From Spirochaetales bacterium (GTDB lineage: Bacteria; Spirochaetota; Spirochaetia; SZUA-6; RPPD01): DNA of 64,000 nt. Location: assembly GCA_016930675.1 (NCBI GenBank), contig JAFGGG010000022.1, positions 1-64,000 of the forward strand, written 5' to 3'. Below the pieces are notes generated by a model, which was given only the letters and a program-made list of their open reading frames with translations, was not told the origin of the DNA and made no database searches. Positions 57,734 through 64,000 of the stretch are shown here, piece after piece; the stretch's first letter is position 1; every line of letters begins with the position of its first letter. Position numbers and translations under genes: made by a program.

Positions 57734-59350
57734 ATGAACTACCGTTTTTCAAGCATGGTCTATTCAAAAATTGTATTTTTAATAAGCTGCGCTTTTTTAC
57801 TGATTACAGGCTGTATGGATAACCCCGGCATTCAATATCCGCGGGCTCCGGAAAAAGAGCTGAGATCTTTAAGCAAACAGGCACTGGGCACAGCCGAGGA
57901 GTACGAACCTGCGGACGGTCTGCATCCCGACTTTAACACGGAAGAATATAAACGAATCTATGAGAATCCCTTTCTTAAAGTCAAGGACAATCCCCTTTCC
58001 ACCTTTTCCATAGACGTGGATACCGCATCCTATTCAAATGTGCGGCGGTTTCTCAATAGCGGTTCGCTTCCCTATGAGGACGCGGTGCGGATCGAAGAGC
58101 TTATTAATTACTTCACCTATGAGTATTCCGAACCTGTGGACGAGACACCGTTTGCCTTTTTTACGGAACTTTCAAGCTGTCCCTGGAACAAAGACCACAT
58201 GCTGCTTCACATAGGACTGCAGGCCAAAAAAATGTCCTTTGCAGAGCTTCCGCCCAACAACCTTGTTTTTCTTCTGGATGTATCCGGTTCCATGAACTAC
58301 TACAACAAACTGCCGCTTTTAAAATCCGCCTTAAAGCTGCTGGTTAATGAAATGCGAAGCACAGATAAAATTTCCATTGTAGTGTATGCCGGAGCTGCCG
58401 GGTTGGTGCTTCCGGCCACAAGCTGTAAAAACAAACAGCCCATAATCCAGGCCTTGGACATGCTCACTGCGGGAGGGTCTACCGCGGGCGGCGCGGGAAT
58501 TCAACTGGCCTATAAAATTGCCAAAGAAAACTATATCGCAGACGGAAACAACCGCGTAATCCTGGCCACGGACGGTGATTTTAACGTAGGCGCTTCCAGT
58601 GAGGGAGAACTGGTGCGCATGATCGAAGACAAACGCGAACAGGGCATATTCTTAACCGTATTGGGTTTCGGCATGGGCAATTATAAGGATTCCAAGATGG
58701 AAAGCCTGGCCGATAAAGGCAACGGCAACTACGCGTACATCGACAATCTGTTGGAGGCCAAAAAGGTACTTGTTTCGGAAATGGGGGGCACCCTTTTTAC
58801 TATCGCCAAGGATGTGAAAATTCAGGTGGAGTTCAATCCCACTCTTGTCGACTCCTACCGCTTGATCGGTTATGAAAACAGAATACTCCGGGCGGAAGAT
58901 TTCAGCGATGACACCAAAGACGCGGGAGAACTGGGAGCCGGCCACACGGTCACGGTGCTTTACGAACTGGTGTCGGTTGCCGACGGATCATCATCGGATA
59001 CGGATCTCCGCTATCAGGATGTAGAGATCAAAGATGGCGCCGCTGCCAGTAATGAATTGATGTTTATAAAATTCCGCTACAAAGCACCCGACGGCAAGGA
59101 GAGTAAATTGCTTACAGAGCCGATCGCGTACGACATGATTACCTTTGAGAGCACCTCAAATAACTTTCGCTTTGCGGCCTGTGTGGCGGAGTTCGGTCTG
59201 ATTCTGCGTAATTCGGAATTTAAAGGCACGGCAAGTTATAGCCAGGTACTTGAGCTGGCCAAACGGTCTCAAGGTAATGATAAAGAGGGCTATAGAAGAG
59301 AGTTTATCGAACTGGTAAAGCTGGCGGAAGCCTTGAGCAAGCACAATTAA
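57734..59350 (+). CDS. vWA-domain lipoprotein, YfbK type
   Basis: About 538 residues from the ATG at 57734 (GGAGG 5 bases upstream). The lipobox ITGC puts the lipid on Cys27. A YfbK N-terminal domain (about 75-165: NPFLKVKDNPLSTFSIDVDTASYSNVRRFL by pattern) is followed by a von Willebrand factor A domain with an intact metal site (D182-x-S-x-S in LLDVSGSMN, and the later Thr and Asp in GGSTAGG and LATDGDFNVG) and a C-terminal DUF3520-like beta domain (about 370-538). vWA domains bind protein partners through a metal ion; the role in envelope biology is unknown. The gene is divergent from the retropepsin-like lipoprotein gene. Confidence 0.92.
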   Translation: MNYRFSSMVYSKIVFLISCAFLLITGCMDNPGIQYPRAPEKELRSLSKQALGTAEEYEPADGLHPDFNTEEYKRIYENPFLKVKDNPLSTFSIDVDTASYSNVRRFLNSGSLPYEDAVRIEELINYFTYEYSEPVDETPFAFFTELSSCPWNKDHMLLHIGLQAKKMSFAELPPNNLVFLLDVSGSMNYYNKLPLLKSALKLLVNEMRSTDKISIVVYAGAAGLVLPATSCKNKQPIIQALDMLTAGGSTAGGAGIQLAYKIAKENYIADGNNRVILATDGDFNVGASSEGELVRMIEDKREQGIFLTVLGFGMGNYKDSKMESLADKGNGNYAYIDNLLEAKKVLVSEMGGTLFTIAKDVKIQVEFNPTLVDSYRLIGYENRILRAEDFSDDTKDAGELGAGHTVTVLYELVSVADGSSSDTDLRYQDVEIKDGAAASNELMFIKFRYKAPDGKESKLLTEPIAYDMITFESTSNNFRFAACVAEFGLILRNSEFKGTASYSQVLELAKRSQGNDKEGYRREFIELVKLAEALSKHN

Positions 59351-59379
59351 CAAGAGCAAACCTTATAATATAAAATGTT

Positions 59380-60894
59380 TTAGGTAATAAACAGATTTTT
59401 AGAAGAAAAGTTGGCGTCACTGGTGAGGTTCACGCCTAATTTGCGTAAACCCGCTTCATCCCCCGGAGTGGGAATGTGAGTCAGGTGAACCTCACAGCCT
59501 TTAAACTCCTTAAGTTTTTCCATGGCTACTCCCGCAACAGGATTGGTGGTGGCACTCATACTTAAAGCGATCAGAGTTTCTTCCACATCCATGCTGGCGT
59601 TTTTGGAGCAGAACACCTCCTTTTTAAGCTTTTCCACCGATTTAATAATATTGGGCGGAAGCAGATGGATATTGTCCGGTACCTTGGCCAGATGTTTAAT
59701 GGCATTGAGCACAAGACTGGAAGCAGCGTGTAAAAGAGGTGAGTTTTTACCGGTTAAGAGCGTGCCGTCTTTTAACTGGATTGCCGCGCCGCAAAACAGA
59801 CCTTCGTGCCCCTTGTGCTTCTGGACCGCGTCATCCGCAGCCAGGTGTGCCTGCTGTACAACCAATCTGTGTTCCGGAGTAATGTTCAGCTCTTTCATCA
59901 GCAAAATATTCTTTTCCACAGTATTATATCCTGAAAATCCCATGGCGTATTCACAGGAATAGCGGAAATAGCGGCGGATAATCTCCTGTTTTGCCGCCTC
60001 CTGTACCACTTCATCGTCGGTAATGCCGTAACCCGCCCTGTTCACGCCCATATCTGTGGGTGATTTATAAAGCGAATCTTCACCGCTGATTTTTTTTAAA
60101 ATACGTTTGAGTACGGGAAAAACCTCCAGATCGCGGTTATAGTTTACTGCCGTGTTGTTATAGGCCTCCAGGTGAAAGTGATCGATCATGTTTTTATCAT
60201 TCAAATCGGCCGTGGCCGATTCATAGGCCACATTCACGGGGTGGGCAAGCGGCAGATTCCAGATGGGAAAGGTTTCAAACTTGGCGTATCCCGAATGCAT
60301 CCCGTGTTTATGATCATGATAAAGCTGCGACAGACAGGTGGCCAGTTTTCCGCTTCCCGGTCCGGGTCCGGTAACAATAACCAGCGGACTCCTGGTTTCA
60401 ATATAATCATTTACTCCGTAGCCCGCGTCGCTGACTATGACATCAACATCCGTGGGGTAGCCTTTTGTGTAATAGTGTTTATAGACTTTGATTCCGGCCC
60501 TTTCCAGCTTGTTTTTAAAGATATTGGTGGCAGGTTTGTCCTCATATCTGGTGATTACCACCCCCAACACGTCAAGACCCCATTCTCTGAGGTCGTCGAT
60601 TAGTTTTAAGGCGTCGGCATCATAGGTGATGCCGAAATCGGCGCGCACCTTTTTTCGTTCAATATCACCCGAATAGATGCAGAGCAGGATATCGATCTTA
60701 TCTTTCAGTTGGCTGAGTAAACGCATTTTCACGTTGGGGTCGAATCCGGGCAGCACTCGTGAAGCATGGTAGTCAAAAAGCAGCTTGCCGCCGAACTCCA
60801 GATACAGTTTATTATTGAATTTTTTAACCCGCTCCAGGATAGCTTCAGACTGTTCTTTAAGGTATTTTTCATTATCAAATCCTGTTTTTTGCAT
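59380..60894 (-). CDS. DUF1846 family protein
   Basis: A 504-residue cytoplasmic protein of the DUF1846 family, recognised by NEKYLKEQSEAILERVKKFNNKLYLEFGGKLLFDYHASRVLPGFDPN by pattern, the P-loop-like VTGPGPGSGKLATCLSQLYHD, PIWNLPLAHPVNVAYESATADL and MGVNRAGYGITDDE. Related proteins from Gram-positive bacteria and spirochaetes are about this long, and their function is not known; the P-loop-like segment suggests nucleotide binding. GAGGGG lies 6 bases before the ATG. It is convergent with the YfbK-type gene. Confidence 0.92.
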   Translation of the reverse strand: MQKTGFDNEKYLKEQSEAILERVKKFNNKLYLEFGGKLLFDYHASRVLPGFDPNVKMRLLSQLKDKIDILLCIYSGDIERKKVRADFGITYDADALKLIDDLREWGLDVLGVVITRYEDKPATNIFKNKLERAGIKVYKHYYTKGYPTDVDVIVSDAGYGVNDYIETRSPLVIVTGPGPGSGKLATCLSQLYHDHKHGMHSGYAKFETFPIWNLPLAHPVNVAYESATADLNDKNMIDHFHLEAYNNTAVNYNRDLEVFPVLKRILKKISGEDSLYKSPTDMGVNRAGYGITDDEVVQEAAKQEIIRRYFRYSCEYAMGFSGYNTVEKNILLMKELNITPEHRLVVQQAHLAADDAVQKHKGHEGLFCGAAIQLKDGTLLTGKNSPLLHAASSLVLNAIKHLAKVPDNIHLLPPNIIKSVEKLKKEVFCSKNASMDVEETLIALSMSATTNPVAGVAMEKLKEFKGCEVHLTHIPTPGDEAGLRKLGVNLTSDANFSSKNLFIT

Positions 60895-61258
60895 ATGTTT
60901 CCCCTCATGATCTTAATCGGCTTTTAATAGTATATGATCTCTATCACGGACTTTTTAACACATTAGCATTTTGCGCGAGCAAGCACAATGCACCGAGCAC
61001 AATTATTTCCGTCGACAGGTGTAATAGATGTATTTATGATGAAACCACACCTTTTTAAGGGGCGTTTTATGGGAGAATATATAAAAAATAAAACGAACCT
61101 CTTGTCTAATGCTTTTTATAGCATAGGCTTCGGACTGTAAACCGAGAAATAATCTATCGTAAGTATCTTTGCAAAAAAAATAAGAAAGCCTGAATAATGT
61201 CCTTGACTTTTCAATTTGTAATATATTATTTTTTATATATTATTTCAGGAGGATAAAT
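60895..61258. other. 364-base intergenic region
   Basis: Divergent gap between DUF1846 and the superoxide reductase. It is AT-rich and holds one possible small open frame (61036-61140) and a TTGACT at 61203-61208 as a possible -35 of the superoxide reductase, without a well-spaced -10. No riboswitch or other RNA is recognised. Confidence 0.5.
61036..61140 (+). CDS. Possible 34-residue small protein
   Basis: An open frame of 34 codons starting with two Met codons, with an inner ATG at 61069 (23 residues) that has AAGGGG 6 bases upstream. The end LLSNAFYSIGFGL is hydrophobic and could insert in a membrane or be the remnant of a larger transporter N-terminus. Nothing supports expression beyond the ribosome binding site. 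Confidence 0.2.
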   Translation: MMKPHLFKGRFMGEYIKNKTNLLSNAFYSIGFGL

Positions 61259-61690
61259 ATGGAAAAGTATTATGTATGCCAAGTTTGCGGGCATATCGAG
61301 TTCGGTTCGGCACCGGCTCATTGCCCCGTATGTTTTGCGCCCAAAGAAAAATTTAAAGAAGATGACGCCGCAATCATGCCTGCGGAAAAAGAAGGCAAAG
61401 AAAAGCATGTTCCTCAAATCATCGTGACCAAAGAGTGCGGACTCATCCCCGATGCCTGCCGCGACGTGCACATAAAGGTCGGATCTGTACCCCACCCCAT
61501 GCAGGAGGATCACTGGATTCAATGGATAGATGTATATGTTAACAAGGTGTTTACCGCGCGTTATCAACTCACAGCGGAAAACCTGCAGGCGGCTGTCGGA
61601 GTGCATCTTAAAAATAGCGTTACAGGCACCCTGACCGTTATCGAGCACTGCAACAAACACGGAAACTGGCTGGCGCAAGCAGGGCTTTGA
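61259..61690 (+). CDS. Superoxide reductase with an N-terminal rubredoxin-like domain
   Basis: A 143-residue non-haem iron protein that reduces superoxide to peroxide without making oxygen. The N-terminal rubredoxin-like knuckle has Cys7, Cys10, Cys22 and Cys25 (C-x2-C twice). The superoxide reductase domain has the His4Cys iron site in KHVP (His50), PHP (His79), DHW (His85), and Cys131 and His134 in CNKHGNW; a Glu48-Lys49 pair matches the catalytic E-K. The usual desulforedoxin centre is replaced by the rubredoxin domain, which may feed electrons internally. AGGAGG lies 6 bases before the ATG. It fits an anaerobe or microaerophile. Confidence 0.93.
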   Translation: MEKYYVCQVCGHIEFGSAPAHCPVCFAPKEKFKEDDAAIMPAEKEGKEKHVPQIIVTKECGLIPDACRDVHIKVGSVPHPMQEDHWIQWIDVYVNKVFTARYQLTAENLQAAVGVHLKNSVTGTLTVIEHCNKHGNWLAQAGL

Positions 61691-61698
61691 ATCAATAC

Positions 61699-61953
61699 TT
61701 AAGATCTGGGTAAATAGCGAAAGTATAAGAATAAATCGATGCCAACCATAATACAGTTTAGGATGTAAAGCAGAATCACCCAATCAAACGTAAAAATAAG
61801 CTTGTGGGTTATTCCGCTCAGATAGCCTAAAAAGATAATTGCCATAAAAACAGGGCTCTTACCTCTTACCACCTTGGTTCGCAATGCCTTGATTATGGAT
61901 ACGGGCCAGCCAAGGCCGAAACAGAGTAACATAATAGCTTCAAAAACACTCAT
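61699..61953 (-). CDS. Small membrane protein with a PQ-loop-like layout
   Basis: An 84-residue protein with three membrane segments. The arrangement GLGWPVSIIKALRTKVVRGKSPVF (a Pro in a conserved helix kink and a G-K-S loop), followed by two more helices, is like the half-sized SemiSWEET/PQ-loop proteins, though the match is loose. GAGG lies about 12 bases before the ATG. It is convergent with the superoxide reductase, 8 bases apart. The transported solute, if any, is unknown. Confidence 0.6.
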   Translation of the reverse strand: MSVFEAIMLLCFGLGWPVSIIKALRTKVVRGKSPVFMAIIFLGYLSGITHKLIFTFDWVILLYILNCIMVGIDLFLYFRYLPRS

Positions 61954-62040
61954 AATAAGTATACCTCATTTTTCCGGTCATATTTTTTTTATTCTTTATT
62001 TGCCTGTTAAATGTTATAATGGAAAAAGGGATAAAATCCA

Positions 62041-62709
62041 ATGCGCATACTTCTGGTTGAGGATGAAAAAAGAATAGCTGACTTTATAAAAAGAGGTCTT
62101 AAGGAAGATAAATATGTCGTGGATACGGCTTGCGACGGTGAAAAGGGGCTTTATTTAGCAGAGATTAATCCATATGACTTAATAATACTCGATATCATGC
62201 TGCCGCTTAAAGACGGCATCACCGTGTGTAAAGAGCTGCGCAACAAACAGATCGATGTACCGGTTCTCATGCTGACGGCCAAAGATTCGGTAGGAGACAA
62301 AGTGCGGGGTTTAAACTGCGGCGCGGATGATTATCTTACCAAACCTTTCGCGTTCGAGGAATTCCTCGCCAGAGTACGGGCGCTTATACGCAGAAAAACG
62401 GGTAACAAATCTACCGTACTCAAAGTAGCTGATTTACAGCTGGATCAGCTTACACATCAGGTAACGCGCGCGGGCAAGCAGCTAATGCTCACTCATAAAG
62501 AATATATACTGCTTGAGTACCTTATGCTTAACACAAACACGGTAGTCACAAGGACAATGCTGGCGGAACATGTATGGCATGAAAATTTTGACAGTTTTAC
62601 CAATGTCATTGATGTCTATATAAACTATGTGCGCAATAAAATCGATAAGGACTTTAAAAAACAGCTTATCCATACTGTGAGAGGCGCGGGTTATATTTTA
62701 AAAGAGTAG
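62041..62709 (+). CDS. OmpR/PhoB-type response regulator
   Basis: A 222-residue regulator. The receiver domain has [13 protein letters not shown], the phospho-acceptor Asp in [21 protein letters not shown] and [22 protein letters not shown] by pattern. The DNA-binding winged helix starts at about 125 ([17 protein letters not shown], then [18 protein letters not shown] and [10 protein letters not shown]). It is the first gene of a pair with the histidine kinase that starts 4 bases after its stop. It resembles the CusR/CopR branch, whose kinases have the same layout as the one here, so metal sensing is a possibility but not shown. Confidence 0.94.
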   Translation: MRILLVEDEKRIADFIKRGLKEDKYVVDTACDGEKGLYLAEINPYDLIILDIMLPLKDGITVCKELRNKQIDVPVLMLTAKDSVGDKVRGLNCGADDYLTKPFAFEEFLARVRALIRRKTGNKSTVLKVADLQLDQLTHQVTRAGKQLMLTHKEYILLEYLMLNTNTVVTRTMLAEHVWHENFDSFTNVIDVYINYVRNKIDKDFKKQLIHTVRGAGYILKE

Positions 62710-62713
62710 ACAG

Positions 62714-64000
62714 GTGAAATTCAATACAATCAGATTCAAAATCAGCCTTTTGTACACAACGATTTTAGGGATTGTAGTTATTATCTACACAGCCGTGCTC
62801 TATATTACATTGTCCTACAATCTTTATGATGATTTCGACAGACAATTAATGGATAAAGTTAAAAAAATCGAAACTACAATAGATTCCTATCTTAACATTC
62901 TGGGACATGACGAACAGTCTTTGTTCTTTTCCGTCAAAAAAGCCCTTAATCTGGACGCGCAACACCCTCGGCAGCATAAAGTAAAAGACCTGGAAGATTT
63001 TTGGCTTAAAATCTATCACAGCTTACAGTTAGGGAAAGACTATATTATTGTGACGGATAGAGCGGGAAGGTCTATTGCGCGCTCCGCCAATCTTTCCGAA
63101 CAGCTGGATACTGATTTTTCAAAAACCGTCAAGCAGGCAGGCATGGAAAAAACCGTAACCGCAAATATCAAGCTAAACGATCTTGATTTCCGTGTTTTGA
63201 GCGTATCTCTCAATATTAATAATAATAAATCCTACAACATTCACATAGCAAGCTCACTGAAATCCGTTCATGATTTCATGATCACGCGCTTATACTATAG
63301 AATAATCCCCATTCCATTCGTCTTACTGTGCGGTTATTTCATCGGACTGATATTTGTGGCCAGAATGCTTAAGCCCGTCGCCGAGGTCACGGCGCTTGCG
63401 GAACGAATTACGTATAAAGATTTAAGCCAAAGGGTGAATACAAAACATACTGATGATGAAATGCAGGCACTGGCAAATGCCTTCAATGACATGATAGCCC
63501 GCCTGGAGAAATCATTTACATATATTGCCGAGTTCAGCTCCCACGTTTCTCATGAGTTGAAAACACCGCTTGCCATTATCAGAGGAGAAATGGAACTATG
63601 CTTAAAGAAAAAAAGAAAAAGCCAGGAATATCAAAGAGTACTCGATGTAAGTCTGGAAGAAATCGCCAGGATGCTCAAGCTGATCGATGATCTGCTTTTA
63701 CTTACCAGACTCGATTATCGTCCTGACTTCTTATCATTTAAGAAAATTGATGTAAGAGGTTTTTTAAGAGAGATCCATGAACAAAGTAAAATTCTGGCCG
63801 TAAAGAAAAATATTACCGTCACAATGCGTCTCCCCAAAGGCAGGATGGCCGCCTACGCGGACACAATCCATTTAAGACGTTTATTCTTTAACTTGCTTGA
63901 TAACGCCGTAAAATTTACTTCCGCGGGCGGAAAAATAGCTATATCCGTGAAACGCGAACAAAAGAAGCTTCTCATCTCCATTACGGATACGGGAACGGGA
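62714..64000 (+). CDS. Membrane sensor histidine kinase, cut by the window end
   Basis: The frame is open from a GTG at 62714 to the window end, 429 residues seen. Membrane segments at about 9-30 and 195-217 frame a periplasmic sensor of about 160 residues. HAMP (ARMLKPVAEVTALAERITYKDLSQRV by pattern), HisKA (SHVSHELKTPLAIIRGEME, His280) and the beginning of HATPase (FFNLLDNAVKFTSAGG, ISITDTGTG) follow. The layout is that of CusS/BaeS-type kinases. It partners the response regulator just upstream. The missing part should be the last 50-60 residues. Confidence 0.92.
   Translation, partial: MKFNTIRFKISLLYTTILGIVVIIYTAVLYITLSYNLYDDFDRQLMDKVKKIETTIDSYLNILGHDEQSLFFSVKKALNLDAQHPRQHKVKDLEDFWLKIYHSLQLGKDYIIVTDRAGRSIARSANLSEQLDTDFSKTVKQAGMEKTVTANIKLNDLDFRVLSVSLNINNNKSYNIHIASSLKSVHDFMITRLYYRIIPIPFVLLCGYFIGLIFVARMLKPVAEVTALAERITYKDLSQRVNTKHTDDEMQALANAFNDMIARLEKSFTYIAEFSSHVSHELKTPLAIIRGEMELCLKKKRKSQEYQRVLDVSLEEIARMLKLIDDLLLLTRLDYRPDFLSFKKIDVRGFLREIHEQSKILAVKKNITVTMRLPKGRMAAYADTIHLRRLFFNLLDNAVKFTSAGGKIAISVKREQKKLLISITDTGTG

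Noticed and set aside
61203-61231. Full promoter for the superoxide reductase
   Set aside because: TTGACT is present, but no -10 box lies at 16-18 bases; the AT-rich stretch gives only badly spaced candidates.

Overview
This window looks like chromosomal DNA of an uncultured, diderm, probably anaerobic or microaerophilic heterotrophic bacterium. The evidence is the many predicted lipoproteins, several secreted proteins with barrel-like C-termini, a superoxide reductase in place of visible catalase or SOD, the MEP isoprenoid enzyme Dxs, and sigma70-like promoters (TTGACA/TTGCAA, 16-18 nt, TATAAT-like). The mix (DUF1846, superoxide reductase, FecR-like sensors, many ABC sugar-binding proteins) would suit Spirochaetota or a neighbouring phylum. 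No marker here proves that, and the placement is inference. The standard genetic code is used. I see no insertion sequence, integrase, CRISPR array or rRNA.

Layout. 1-6.7 kb (minus): a phage-tail-collar/glycine-rich protein, a secreted beta-helix protein, GlnRS, a membrane protein with an RCK_C domain, and a PQQ-type sugar dehydrogenase. 6.8-16.5 kb: an AT-rich acetyltransferase, MetRS, a PH-like membrane protein, a histidine kinase, an FHA-cyclase fusion, a B12-binding-type radical SAM protein, a FecR-like protein and a lipoprotein nuclease. 16.6-23.2 kb: M50 protease-dxs, gtrA-small membrane protein-manA, and a RidA/LOG-like pair. 23.4-29.3 kb: an orphan sugar ABC permease and the arginine operon argR-argC-argB-argD-argG, whose promoter carries an ArgR-box-like palindrome. 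29.3-30.8 kb: two facing remnants of mechanosensitive channels, one an ATPase/MscS chimera and one a clear pseudogene.

31-43.5 kb is the most distinctive part. Four genes encode six related extracellular sugar-binding domains: two single-domain proteins and two double-domain fusions. None has a permease or ATPase gene beside it. Among them lie a TIGR02206 membrane protein, a Gly/Asp-rich lipoprotein with a barrel-like partner, and an unknown protein. A lipoprotein hydrolase, an aldo/keto reductase and a secreted GH5 enzyme with a domain inserted in its catalytic barrel follow, which suggests glycan scavenging.

47.5-64 kb: a family 2 glycosyltransferase, tRNA-Cys, a flippase-like membrane protein, a lysine-2,3-aminomutase-type enzyme, SAM hydrolase, FKBP-aroA, two two-component systems (the second cut by the window end), a lipoprotein with two retropepsin lobes, a YfbK-type vWA lipoprotein, DUF1846 and superoxide reductase.

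Several genes (10329, 11380, 21915, 50910, and less clearly 12581 and 36473) have a good -10 box only a few bases from the start codon and usually no Shine-Dalgarno, which suggests leaderless or near-leaderless mRNAs. All family names were assigned by reading the sequences; no database search was run.
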